Shown: in pieces, positions 1 through 7,420 of the stretch
Layout of the letters: each line of letters starts with the position of its first letter
How positions within the stretch are numbered: position 1 is the stretch's first letter
DNA from: DAOTXK01 sp034430555
GTDB lineage: Bacteria > Chloroflexota > Anaerolineae > Aggregatilineales > Ch27
Length of the DNA: 31,739 nt
Assembly: GCA_034430555.1 (NCBI GenBank)
Contig: DAOUEM010000586.1
Span: 1-31,739, forward strand
Reading direction: 5' to 3'
Made by a program: the position numbers and the translations under genes
The notes under the pieces: model-generated
The model's database searches: none
Told to the model about the DNA's origin: nothing
The model's input: only the letters and a program-made list of their open reading frames with translations

Positions 1-270
1 ATTCCTTGAACTTATCTTATCTGGCCCCTGAAAGCCCCAAGACATCGCATTTTAGCAACAGGGCTGACTTTCGACAGCAACAGATTTAAGGGTTCAGAAG
101 AGGTAATAACGGGTATCTACGATTTATGACCACCCCTCACTTAACTAAACGCAGGAGGTGGGCAGCGATTGCGCCGGCGCACTGACGCCCGGATTTGCCC
201 CCTGCCGGGCTTCGACCTACTATGGAAGCGCTATCTCCCTTATCTGCGAGTGCGGCAAAGGATTTTGTCC
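1..270. other. Upstream region without a recognised gene
   Basis: No coding sequence that I can support lies here. A strong Shine-Dalgarno-like AGGAGGTG at 152-159 sits about ten bases before an in-frame TTG at 169, which would lengthen the following synthetase by 34 residues. I see no convincing -35/-10 pair. The window starts in this gap, so upstream elements may be cut off. Confidence 0.4.
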
Positions 271-2373
271 ATGAGCGACCTCTCCGTGTTTTTTGAGCCG
301 CGCGGCGTGGCCGTGATCGGCGCGTCCCGCGACCCCAACAAGCTGGGGCACAACGTCGTCACCAAGCTGATCCAGTCCAAATACCCCGGCCCGATTTACC
401 CCGTCAACCCCAAGGCCGACGAAATCCTCGGCTGGCAGGTCTACCCTACCATTCAAGCCGTGCCGGACCCGGTGGACCTGGCGCTGATCATCGTGCCGGC
501 GCGCTTTGTCCCGGATGCGCTGGCCGCCTGCATCGAGCGCGGCATCCCGGCGGCCGTGATCCTGAGCGGCGGCTTCCGCGAAACCGGGCCGGAAGGCGCG
601 GCGCGCGAACAGGCGCTCAAGGAGGTGCTGGCCGGGCAGGCCATCCGCGTGGTCGGCCCGAACTGCGTGGGCCTGATCAACACCGAATCGCCGCCCCTGA
701 ACGCCACCTTCCTGGAAGCCATGCCCCCCTCCGGCGATATCGGCTTCGCCTCCCATTCCGGGGCGCTGGTCGCCGCCGTGATCAACTGGGCGCGGCAGGC
801 GGGCGTCGGCTTTTCGCGGCTGATCAGCCTGGGCAACCAGATCGACGTGAACCAGACCGACATCCTCAACGCCTTCGCCAACGACCCCACCACCAGCGTG
901 ATCACCCTCTACCTGGAAGGCGTGGATGACGGCCCGGCCTTCATCGAGGTGGCACGGCAGGTGGCGCTGAAACAGCCCATCGTGGCCATCAAGGGCGGCT
1001 CCAGCGAGGCGGGCGCGCGCGCCGTGTCCTCGCATACGGGGGCGCTGGCCGGCCGGGACGAGGCGTATTCGGCGGCCTTCCGGCGGGCGGGCGTGCTGCG
1101 GGCCAACACGCTGGCGGAGCTGTTCGACTGGGCGCGGGCGCTGGCCTGGCAGCCCCTGCCCAAGGGCAACCGCGTCGGCGTGCTGACCAACGCCGGGGGG
1201 CTGGGCATCCTGGCCACCGACGCCGTCGAACGGGCGGGGCTGAAGCTGGCCGAGCTGGCCGAGGAGACCAAGGCGTTCATGCGCGAGCGCACCCCAAAAG
1301 CGGCCAGCGTCGAGAACCCGGTGGACGTGCTGGGCGGGTCCGGCTCCGCGACCTACGGCCTGGCGATGGACGCCCTGCTGCGCGACCCGAACGTCGACGT
1401 GGTGTGCGTGATCCAGGCCCCGGCGGACTGGTTCTCCGCGCCCAGCCTGGCGGAAGTGGTGGGCGAGATCGCCAGCTACGCCAAAAAGCCGGTGCTGGCC
1501 TGCATGATGGGCCTGGCGGCAGACAGCGAAGCCTCCCGCGTGCTTAGCCGCCGTCGCATCCCCAATTACACCTTTCCGGAGGCGCTTGGCCCGGCCCTGG
1601 CGGCCATGTGGCAGCGCCGCCAGTGGCTGGACGCCCAGGGCCGCACCCAGGTGATCCCGGCGCTCAGCATGGCCGCAGAGGATGCCGTCGACCTCCTGGC
1701 CGGTAAAAGCGGGCTGCTGTCGCCGGATGACGCCGCCAACCTGATGGCGACCTACGGCATCCCCACCCCGCCGCAGCAGTTGGCCGCCACCCCCGAGGAA
1801 GCAGCCCAGGTGGCCGAGTCCATCGGCTTCCCGGTGGCGATCAAGATCGCGTCGCCGGACATCATCCACAAGATCGACGTGGGCGGTGTGGTCGTCAACC
1901 TGGACGACAGCCCCGCCGTGCAAAGCGCCGCCGCCGCCATGCTGGGCCGCGCCCGCACCGCCCGCCCGGAGGCAACTATCGAGGGCGTGCACGTCCAGCA
2001 GATGGTCACCGACGGCATCGAGTTGATCGTGGGGGTGACGCGCGATGCGCAGTTCGGGCCGCTGGTGATGACCGGGGCGGGCGGCACCGCCGTCGAACTG
2101 AAGCGCGACGTGGCCTTCGAGCTGGCCCCGCTGACCATCGTCGATGCGGCCGCCATGCTGGACCGCACGGTCGCCGGGGCGCTGCTGGGCGGCTACCGGG
2201 GCCGGCCACCCGCCGACCGGGAGGCCATCGAGGACGTGATCGTGCGGCTGGCGCAGATCGCCGCCGACCTACCGCAGATCGCCGAGATCGAGATCAACCC
2301 GGTGATCGTGCGTGCTGAGGGTAAGGGCGTGGTGGCGGTGGACGTGCGCGTGCTGGTCCAGGCAGAGGCCTGA
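271..2373 (+). CDS. Acetate/acyl-CoA ligase (ADP-forming), fused alpha-beta subunits
   Basis: Predicted NDP-forming acyl-CoA synthetase, which converts acyl-CoA, ADP and phosphate to the free acid, CoA and ATP in the cytoplasm. The 700-residue chain has the usual fused order. A CoA-binding Rossmann domain (PRGVAVIGAS near residue 10) comes first, then a succinyl-CoA-ligase-like domain. That domain carries the SSHTGALAG motif, in which His255 (codon 1033-1035) is the expected phosphohistidine. A C-terminal ATP-grasp domain follows (from about residue 480, with GFPVAIKIASPDIIHKIDVGG). I chose ATG 271 because family proteins usually begin just before 'FFEPRGVAVIGAS' and AAAGGA lies at 258-263. 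The alternative TTG at 169 has a better ribosome site but adds a basic, unconserved-looking leader. It stands alone on its strand. The family is secure; the acyl substrate (acetate, propionate or branched) is not. Confidence 0.9.
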   Translation: MSDLSVFFEPRGVAVIGASRDPNKLGHNVVTKLIQSKYPGPIYPVNPKADEILGWQVYPTIQAVPDPVDLALIIVPARFVPDALAACIERGIPAAVILSGGFRETGPEGAAREQALKEVLAGQAIRVVGPNCVGLINTESPPLNATFLEAMPPSGDIGFASHSGALVAAVINWARQAGVGFSRLISLGNQIDVNQTDILNAFANDPTTSVITLYLEGVDDGPAFIEVARQVALKQPIVAIKGGSSEAGARAVSSHTGALAGRDEAYSAAFRRAGVLRANTLAELFDWARALAWQPLPKGNRVGVLTNAGGLGILATDAVERAGLKLAELAEETKAFMRERTPKAASVENPVDVLGGSGSATYGLAMDALLRDPNVDVVCVIQAPADWFSAPSLAEVVGEIASYAKKPVLACMMGLAADSEASRVLSRRRIPNYTFPEALGPALAAMWQRRQWLDAQGRTQVIPALSMAAEDAVDLLAGKSGLLSPDDAANLMATYGIPTPPQQLAATPEEAAQVAESIGFPVAIKIASPDIIHKIDVGGVVVNLDDSPAVQSAAAAMLGRARTARPEATIEGVHVQQMVTDGIELIVGVTRDAQFGPLVMTGAGGTAVELKRDVAFELAPLTIVDAAAMLDRTVAGALLGGYRGRPPADREAIEDVIVRLAQIAADLPQIAEIEINPVIVRAEGKGVVAVDVRVLVQAEA

Positions 2374-2381
2374 CCTGGCAC

Positions 2382-2412
2382 AAAAAAAGACCGGGGCGCG
2401 GCGGCCCTGGTC
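2382..2412 (-). terminator. Rho-independent terminator for the minus-strand gene at 2441-3136
   Basis: A GC-rich stem, 2389-2397 pairing with 2404-2412 around a six-base loop and with one G-T wobble, is followed on the minus strand by a run of seven T (plus-strand A at 2382-2388). It lies just past the stop at 2441. No T-run follows on the plus strand, so it does not obviously end the synthetase transcript. Confidence 0.7.
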
Positions 2413-2440
2413 CTGGATCACATCATTACACGGCGCGTGG

Positions 2441-3136
2441 TCAGGGGAGGTGCGGCGGCTCCGGCACGTCGCCAATCCCGTTCTGCTGCGCCTTCCGCAA
2501 AAAGGAGAGAAACGGGTAAGCCAGGGCGTCGGGGTCGACGTCTTTGGCTTCCAGGGCGGCACGGTTGGCCAGCTCGAAGTCCTTGTGCATGCGCTCGACC
2601 ATGGCCAACTGGTTATCGGAAGGTTCCAGCGAAAAGAGCGCGATCAGCGTCGTATAATTGCCGGGCACAAAACACAGCCAGTTGCCGTTTTCCATCTCGG
2701 TGGAGCGCATCCCGGCCCGGAAGATCTCGGCGGTGGCGGAGCGGTAGCTGCTGAGCATCGGCACGATCAGGGTCGGATCGACGGCGAACTCGCCCAGCGT
2801 CTCCATCGGCACGCTGCTCTCATTGTCGTAGATGCTCATGCCCAGCGCCCTGGCCGTCAGGCGCTTCTTGATGTGATAGGTATCTTCACCTTCGCTGACC
2901 GCCTCCTGCCAGGCCTCCGGGTCGGACTCGGTGATCATCTGGGCCACGGTCATGATCTGGCGCTGGTAGCGGTCATACAGATGGTGGAACTGCGTCCGGT
3001 TAATCGCGCCGGTGGCAAAATCGGCGACGAGCCTGCTCATCTTGGCATACACGACGGCAATAAATTCCTCGCCGGCTTTGCGGGAAGTCTGGATATTCTG
3101 CTTGGCCTTTGCGGAAAGGCCCAGGTCGTCGTTCAT
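2441..3136 (-). CDS. Conserved-looking soluble protein of unknown function
   Basis: I do not recognise this 231-residue protein. It has no signal peptide or membrane segment. The N-terminal 80 residues look helical and charged (SAKAKQNIQTSRKAGEEF, then YAKMSRLVADFATGAINRTQF). The C-terminal part is mixed, with a hydrophobic stretch NWLCFVPGNYTTLIALF, and ends in a Pro-rich tail. I preferred ATG 3136 over the longer GTG/ATG options because AGAGG lies a few bases upstream and the extension (PGLPVHKTCPIYGIMG) looks non-coding. The gene is monocistronic with its own terminator downstream. A regulatory or sensor role would be guesswork. Confidence 0.7.
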   Translation of the reverse strand: MNDDLGLSAKAKQNIQTSRKAGEEFIAVVYAKMSRLVADFATGAINRTQFHHLYDRYQRQIMTVAQMITESDPEAWQEAVSEGEDTYHIKKRLTARALGMSIYDNESSVPMETLGEFAVDPTLIVPMLSSYRSATAEIFRAGMRSTEMENGNWLCFVPGNYTTLIALFSLEPSDNQLAMVERMHKDFELANRAALEAKDVDPDALAYPFLSFLRKAQQNGIGDVPEPPHLP

Positions 3137-3247
3137 AACGATGCCTCTGGATAAGCGGATAAGGCCATCTAAGCCCATTATACCGTAAATGGGACATGTT
3201 TTGTGAACGGGCAAGCCCGGCAATCTAAATTTTGGCTAAATTTTTTC

Positions 3248-4228
3248 TTAAGGCGCTGCCGGCGGCTGGAAGGTGTCCCAGTTGCTCTGGTCGCCGGCCA
3301 TCATGAATATCGGCTGCCCCTCACCCTGCTCGGCCAGGTAGATGGTCGCGCCGGACTCTGCGCCCGCCTGCTGCAATTGAGCGGTGATCGGCACTTCCCA
3401 CTCCGCCATGGCCCATCCCAGGCGCGCCCGAATATGACCGTTGCTGCGCCACAGGTGGCCAAAACCGCGGCGCGGCTGCTGCCACAAGCCCACCGGCCCG
3501 ACGATGGACGGGTCGCGTTCCACCATGCCCTCGGACCAGGTGTCCGGGTAGCGTTCCCAGCGGGGAAGCTGGCCGTCGGTGTACAGCACGTAGATTTTCC
3601 GCTCGACGGCGATCCAGAACATGCGCCCCCGCTCGAACTCCAGGTAGACGGCGTCGGTGGTGGCCGCCGGCGCGAATGGGCAGCCGGTGACTGCTGGTTG
3701 GCTGAAGAACCAGCCATGCACGCAGGAGCCATCGGCGTTGGTCGGCGCGGTGGGGGCGGCGATCATCTCCGGCAGGATGCTGGGGGCCGGCAGCGGAGCC
3801 TGGCCCGGCACCGTCGGGAACACCGGCACGACCGGCTGGGTGGGCACCACGACCGGGGGCGGCGGGAAGGTCGGCAGCGGCGTCTGGGTGGGCGGCGGGG
3901 TCCAGCTAGGCGTCCAGGTGAAGGTGGGGGTCTGGGTGGGCGTGGCCGTGGTGGTCGGGGTGCGCGACGGCGGCAGCGTCGGCGTCACCAATGCCCGCGC
4001 CGTTTCCTCCAGGCCGGGCGGCGTGGTGGGGGGCGGCGTCGGCGTAGCGGTGTCGCTCGGCTTGACGGTCGGGGTGAGCGAGGGCAGCACGGCCACGGTG
4101 GGAATCACCGGCTGATCCTCGATCAGGACCGGCCCCGACTGCTGAAAGACCGTGCAGCCGGCCAGCAGCGCTGCCGCCAGTACGGTTGTCGCCGCCCGTC
4201 GAAAAAAAATTGGCCACACGTGATCCAT
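3248..4228 (-). CDS. Predicted lipoprotein with Thr/Pro-rich stalk and a C-terminal GLWQQPRRGFG-type domain
   Basis: Exported protein of 326 residues. The N-terminus has two arginines, a hydrophobic stretch and a lipobox LLAGC with the modifiable cysteine at residue 25, so it should be lipid-anchored on the outer face of the membrane. Residues from about 40 to 150 form a low-complexity Thr/Pro/Ser stalk (many TPT and PPP runs). The last 160 residues are a compact domain with FERGRMFW, YPDTW, ERDPSIVGPVGLWQQPRRGFG and RLGWA. That domain is paralogous to the one in the gene immediately upstream (4271-4894), and the two genes probably form one transcript. I have seen similar domains in extracellular Chloroflexota proteins; their ligand is unknown to me. 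A GTG at 4249 would add seven residues, and the ribosome site does not decide between them. Confidence 0.75.
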   Translation of the reverse strand: MDHVWPIFFRRAATTVLAAALLAGCTVFQQSGPVLIEDQPVIPTVAVLPSLTPTVKPSDTATPTPPPTTPPGLEETARALVTPTLPPSRTPTTTATPTQTPTFTWTPSWTPPPTQTPLPTFPPPPVVVPTQPVVPVFPTVPGQAPLPAPSILPEMIAAPTAPTNADGSCVHGWFFSQPAVTGCPFAPAATTDAVYLEFERGRMFWIAVERKIYVLYTDGQLPRWERYPDTWSEGMVERDPSIVGPVGLWQQPRRGFGHLWRSNGHIRARLGWAMAEWEVPITAQLQQAGAESGATIYLAEQGEGQPIFMMAGDQSNWDTFQPPAAP

Positions 4229-4270
4229 CACCACCCGCCGTTCCGCCACCCTTGGCCGAAGCGTCTCCGG

Positions 4271-4894
4271 TTAGCCCAGCCAGGAGAAAATGTCCCAGCC
4301 GCCGCCACCCGCCGGAAGCTGGTAGGCCTTGGTATCAAGACCGGTCAGGTAAATGACCGCGCCATCCGGCCCGGCTCCATGCTGAATCTGGCCGGTATAC
4401 ACGTCTTCCCACTCGGTAAGCGCCCAGCCCAGCCGCTCCTGCACTTCGGGATTGTCGCGCCAGACCTGCCCAACACCGCGGCGCGGCTGCTGCCAGAGTC
4501 CCAGCGGCCCGACGATGTCCGGATCGCGTTCCACCGAACCGGGCAGCCAGGTATCCGGGTAGCTTTGCCAGTAGGGGGCCTGCCAATCCCGGTACAGAAT
4601 ATAGATCAGCCCTTCCGTCCCGACCCAGAAAGCGATGCCGCGCTCAAACGCCAGCACGGCGATATCCGATTCAAGGGGCGGGCCTGCCGGGCATCCCGGC
4701 TCGGGGCGAGTCGTGAAGAACCAGGCCTCCTGGCAGCCATCCGCCGGCGGCAGCGTGGCCGTGGGCCGCGGCGTGACCGTCGCGTCGACAGCCTGTGCCG
4801 GCGCCGGGGTCGAGAGGGATACCGCCGCCAGAACGACCAACAGAACCATCACCAGCAGCATTGTTTTCCCGCGCGTTATGCTGTTGGGCTGCAT
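4271..4894 (-). CDS. Secreted or membrane-anchored paralogue of the downstream lipoprotein
   Basis: A 207-residue exported protein. The N-terminus carries a basic region, a long hydrophobic core (MLLVMVLLVVLAAVSL) and a plausible signal-peptidase site after APAQA near residue 35. It lacks a lipobox cysteine, unlike its neighbour. A very short Thr/Pro spacer leads to the shared domain: CQEAWFF, LAFERGIAFW, YILY, YPDTW, VERDPDIVGPLGLWQQPRRGVG, RLGWALTEWE. The match to the downstream lipoprotein is obvious by eye and the DNA around WQQPRRG is nearly the same, which implies tandem duplication. ATG 4894 is fixed by GGAGG eight bases upstream; the longer GTG start at 4909 would contain that ribosome site. 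Function is unknown; cell-surface binding is an inference from export and the stalk. Confidence 0.75.
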   Translation of the reverse strand: MQPNSITRGKTMLLVMVLLVVLAAVSLSTPAPAQAVDATVTPRPTATLPPADGCQEAWFFTTRPEPGCPAGPPLESDIAVLAFERGIAFWVGTEGLIYILYRDWQAPYWQSYPDTWLPGSVERDPDIVGPLGLWQQPRRGVGQVWRDNPEVQERLGWALTEWEDVYTGQIQHGAGPDGAVIYLTGLDTKAYQLPAGGGGWDIFSWLG

Positions 4895-4928
4895 TGTTCT
4901 ATCCTCCACCAGTCAACTCTGCCATGCT

Positions 4929-4956
4929 ATTGTATCCTGCTCCCCCGGCGAAGCAA
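4929..4956 (-). promoter_or_regulatory. Candidate sigma70 promoter for the secreted-protein pair
   Basis: On the minus strand, TTGCTT (plus 4951-4956) and TACAAT (plus 4929-4934) are spaced by 16 bases, about 35 bases before the ATG at 4894. The -10 matches five of six positions and the -35 matches fewer. Confidence 0.4.
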
Positions 4957-5040
4957 GACCCTTACCTGAACCGATACTCCCCGGGCGGACCGGTCGACTT
5001 CGTGTTAGGATAGGAGATAAGTACCGGACATGAGTAATGG

Positions 5041-5081
5041 CTAAAAAGAACGTAACGTTAAACTCTTTAACGTGTTTTTAG
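5041..5081. repeat. AT-rich inverted repeat upstream of plsY
   Basis: Eight-base arms ACGTTAAA (5055-5062) and TTTAACGT (5066-5073) flank a three-base centre. An outer pair, CTAAAAA (5041-5047) and TTTTTAG (5075-5081), also matches but is offset. It lies about 50 bases before the plsY start and could be an operator or a weak hairpin terminator. No plus-strand gene precedes it. Confidence 0.5.
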
Positions 5082-5126
5082 CATTAGATACGCCTCGTTA
5101 CCTGCCAGAACAAGGATACAGCATTC

Positions 5127-5783
5127 ATGCGCTTTGAAGATGTAGTGTTCACGATTGTCGCCGCCTATCTGATCGGGTCTTTCCCGACGGCGTATGTGAT
5201 CGGACGTCTCAACAGAATCAATATCTTTGAAATCGGCAGCGGTAACATGGGCACGGCCAACGCCACCCGCGCCCTGGGCCTGAAATGGGGCCTGGTCGTG
5301 TGGGCGATCGACATCGGCAAGGGCATCATCGCCGTCTTGATCGCGCGCGCATTGCTGCACCCTCACCTGGGCTGGGCCAATACGCTGGGTGCTTTGTTCG
5401 TCGTGGTGGGGCATAACTGGTCGATTTTTGCCACGATCATCACCGGGCGCATCCGGGGCGGCAAAGGGGCGGCCACGTGGTGGGGCACTTTTTTGATGCT
5501 GGTACCCATCCCCTTTATCGCCGTGATCGCCATCGTCTTTGGCGGGATCGTCGCCCTGACGCGCTATATCTCGCTGGCGGTGCTCTCCGGCGTGACCCTG
5601 GGAGCCATCTCCATCATCATGCTGATCGTCGCCAATAACGGGCTGTCCATTGCGCCGGGCGAGACGAGCGAGATGTACCTGCTGTACGCCATCCTGGCGC
5701 TGGCCATGGTCTTTTACCGGCACCGGGAAAACATCCAGCGGCTGCTGGCCGGCACCGAGCGCCGCTTTGGCGAGAGCGTGTAA
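5127..5783 (+). CDS. plsY: Glycerol-3-phosphate acyltransferase PlsY
   Basis: Integral membrane acyltransferase. It transfers the acyl group from acyl-phosphate to sn-glycerol-3-phosphate to make lysophosphatidic acid, the first committed step of phospholipid synthesis. The 218 residues show the PlsY landmarks in order: GSFPTAYVIGR (17-27), the substrate loop IGSGNMGTANATRALG (36-51), DIGKG (62-66), GHNWSIF, and RGGKGAATW. Several hydrophobic helices lie between them. The middle motif reads GTAN where family members usually have GATN, a mild variation. ATG 5127 has AAGGAT nine bases upstream. The gene is monocistronic, with an inverted repeat before it and a strong terminator after it. Identity is secure. 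Confidence 0.93.
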   Translation: MRFEDVVFTIVAAYLIGSFPTAYVIGRLNRINIFEIGSGNMGTANATRALGLKWGLVVWAIDIGKGIIAVLIARALLHPHLGWANTLGALFVVVGHNWSIFATIITGRIRGGKGAATWWGTFLMLVPIPFIAVIAIVFGGIVALTRYISLAVLSGVTLGAISIIMLIVANNGLSIAPGETSEMYLLYAILALAMVFYRHRENIQRLLAGTERRFGESV

Positions 5784-5810
5784 CACGCCGCTCCTCGATC
5801 AATAACCGAC

Positions 5811-5843
5811 AAGCCAGGGGCAAACACCGTCCCTGGCTTTTTT
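5811..5843 (+). terminator. Rho-independent terminator after plsY
   Basis: A perfect nine-base stem, AAGCCAGGG (5811-5819) with CCCTGGCTT (5831-5839), is followed by a T-run to 5843. It lies 28 bases past the plsY stop and insulates lexA from it. Confidence 0.92.
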
Positions 5844-5892
5844 ATTGGGCGGGATTCTTTGGGATAACTTGGGAATTAATTGGGAAACAGGC

Positions 5893-5921
5893 TTGACACA
5901 GAACAGCAGTTCGCCTATACT
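5893..5921 (+). promoter_or_regulatory. lexA promoter with embedded SOS box
   Basis: Consensus -35 TTGACA (5893-5898) and -10 TATACT (5916-5921) are spaced by exactly 17 bases. Inside the spacer is GAACAGCAGTTC (5901-5912), a perfect match to the Gram-positive-type LexA box GAAC-N4-GTTC. A repressor bound there would block RNA polymerase directly, so lexA should be autoregulated and induced by DNA damage. The expected transcription start is about 5928. Confidence 0.88.
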
Positions 5922-5959
5922 GGAGGCAATTACTAGAACTAATGTACGAGGAATCCCAC

Positions 5960-6691
5960 ATGATGTATGGCGACGAAGATTTCGACACCCTCTACGACCT
6001 GCTCTCTGACCGCCAGAAAGCCATCCTGAACTTCACGGAGAAATTCATCGAGGAGCAAGGTTACCCGCCCACCATCCGCGAAATCGGCGAGGCGTGTAAC
6101 ATCAAGTCTACCTCGGTGGTGAACTACAACCTGAACAAGCTCCGGGAGAACGGCTGGCTGGAACGGACGCCGGAGAAATCGCGCGGCATTCGCCTGCTGC
6201 GCCGCCGCGAGGAACCGCCGCTGCGCCAGGTCCAGATGACCCTGACCGACCTCAACGTGGCCCGCGTGCCGCTGGTGGGGCGCATCGTAGCCAGCGAACC
6301 GGTCATGCTGCCGGGCAGCGACTTTGGCGAGTTCTACGACCCGGACGTGGACGTGATCGAAGTCTCTCAGAACATGCTGCACGGCCTGGACTCCAGCGAG
6401 GTTTTTGCGCTGAAGGTGCAGGGCAAGTCCATGATCGACGCGCTGATCGACGACGGCGACCTGGTCATCCTGCGCAAACAGCAAACGTGCAACGACGGCG
6501 AAATGGTGGCGGTCTGGCTGCCGGAGCGGGAAGAAACCACGCTCAAGGCCTTCTACGATGAAGGCACGCGCATCCGCCTGCAGCCCCGTAATCCCAACAT
6601 GGAGCCGATCTACGTCCACCCCAACAACTGCCTGATTCAGGGCAAGGTGCTGGGCGTGGTGCGGATGCTCGGTAACATGCGGGTGCAGTAA
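5960..6691 (+). CDS. lexA: SOS-response repressor LexA
   Basis: Transcriptional repressor and self-cleaving serine protease of the SOS response, 243 residues. A winged helix lies at the N-terminus (LSDRQKAILNF at 15-25, PPTIREIG at 36-43, STSVVNYNLNKLRENGWL at 50-67). A linker follows, then an S24 peptidase domain with nucleophile Ser157 in QGKSMIDALI and base Lys196 in TTLKAFY. The cleavage-site region VPLVGRIVASEPV has Ala111-Ser112 where most LexA proteins have Ala-Gly. I selected ATG 5960 because GAGGA (5948-5952) is seven bases upstream. An ATG at 5942 lies only about 14 bases after the expected transcript start and has no ribosome site. The SOS box in the promoter supports autoregulation. 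The stop overlaps a weak hairpin at 6679-6696. Confidence 0.95.
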   Translation: MMYGDEDFDTLYDLLSDRQKAILNFTEKFIEEQGYPPTIREIGEACNIKSTSVVNYNLNKLRENGWLERTPEKSRGIRLLRRREEPPLRQVQMTLTDLNVARVPLVGRIVASEPVMLPGSDFGEFYDPDVDVIEVSQNMLHGLDSSEVFALKVQGKSMIDALIDDGDLVILRKQQTCNDGEMVAVWLPEREETTLKAFYDEGTRIRLQPRNPNMEPIYVHPNNCLIQGKVLGVVRMLGNMRVQ

Positions 6692-6720
6692 CCCGCTGCC
6701 AGTTTTGACTCAACAATTGA

Positions 6721-6755
6721 AGCACGCTGTATTCTGGCTGTGGATACGGCGTGCT
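6721..6755. repeat. Strong 12-bp inverted repeat between lexA and the TetR-controlled operon
   Basis: AGCACGCTGTAT (6721-6732) pairs with ATACGGCGTGCT (6744-6755) with one G-T wobble around an 11-base loop. No T-run follows on either strand, so it is not a classical intrinsic terminator. It may be an operator, an RNA-stability hairpin, or an end-of-transcript structure for lexA. Confidence 0.6.
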
Positions 6756-6861
6756 GTCGCTGCCATCCGCCGCCCGCCGGGGCAGGGCGATGGTTTCGCC
6801 ACACCGCCAGCCGCTTCCCCTTGATCACCAACCGACGACCACCCCCCAAAAGATTCGGGTA

Positions 6862-6928
6862 TTGACAGTGCTGTAAACAGGCGTATACTGTTTCTAGACT
6901 GACCGGTCAGTCTAGACTGGTCAGTCTA
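6862..6928 (+). promoter_or_regulatory. Promoter with TetR-type operator palindromes
   Basis: TTGACA (6862-6867) and TATACT (6884-6889) are spaced by 16 bases. A 24-bp perfect palindrome follows immediately at 6893-6916, centred on GACTGACCGGTCAGTC. A second, overlapping palindrome lies at 6913-6928 (TAGACTG-GT-CAGTCTA). TGACCGGTCA cores are typical of TetR-family operators. Its place at the transcription start, and the TetR gene at the end of the same operon, point to negative autoregulation. Confidence 0.88.
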
Positions 6929-6961
6929 TTGATGGATGGGTCCACTCAAGGGGGGCGTGTG

Positions 6962-7420
6962 ATGGATCGCTTTGATTTCTGGCAGCGGTGGCTGCTGATC
7001 TCCGGCGTGATCGTGGTGGTGGGCGGCCTGGGCATCGCGCTGCTCAGCCGCACGGCCGTGTTTGACATGCTGGACCATCCCATCAACACCATCTTCTGGG
7101 GCACGGTCGACGTGCCGGCAGCCGCCAGCAGCTACCAGGGATTTATCTACGGGCTGACAGGCGCGGTGATGGCCGGGTGGGGCGTGTGCATCGCCTTCAT
7201 CGCGGCCTACCCCTTCCAACGCCGCGAGCCCTGGGCCTGGGCCTGCCTGCTCGTCGGCTTGACGCTGTGGTACGTGGTGGATACGGGCTTTTCGCTTGCT
7301 TACGGCGTGGTCTTCAACGCGATCGGCAACACCGTGCTCCTGATCGCCGCCGGGCTGCCGCTGGTCCTGACGCGCCGGCACTTCACCGGCCAGGTGAATC
7401 CAGGAGAACAGGACCGATGA
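6962..7420 (+). CDS. Four-helix membrane protein of unknown function, first gene of the TetR-controlled operon
   Basis: A 152-residue integral membrane protein I cannot assign. Hydrophobic segments are WLLISGVIVVVGGLGIALL, GFIYGLTGAVMAGWGVCIAFIAAY, WAWACLLVGLTLWYVVDTGF and NAIGNTVLLIAAGLPLVL, so four membrane spans are likely, with a basic C-terminal tail. ATG 6962 was chosen because a G-rich AAGGGGGG precedes it. ATG 6932 and TTG 6929 lie directly against the operator and have no ribosome site. Its stop overlaps the next start (ATGA at 7417-7420), implying translational coupling and probably a shared function. The promoter and the downstream TetR gene suggest induction by a small hydrophobic ligand, which is inference. 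Confidence 0.78.
   Translation: MDRFDFWQRWLLISGVIVVVGGLGIALLSRTAVFDMLDHPINTIFWGTVDVPAAASSYQGFIYGLTGAVMAGWGVCIAFIAAYPFQRREPWAWACLLVGLTLWYVVDTGFSLAYGVVFNAIGNTVLLIAAGLPLVLTRRHFTGQVNPGEQDR

Noticed and set aside
220..1992. Long minus-strand open frame (590 codons) opposite the acyl-CoA synthetase
   Set aside because: Its His/Gly/Arg-rich product has no family features; it is the antisense shadow of a high-GC gene. The same holds for the long frames opposite the two kinases (for example 20376-21914 plus and 15955-16968 minus).
2312..3154. Plus-strand frame of 280 codons opposite the unrecognised minus-strand gene
   Set aside because: Composition is typical of antisense frames. The minus-strand gene has a ribosome site and its own terminator, which fits better.
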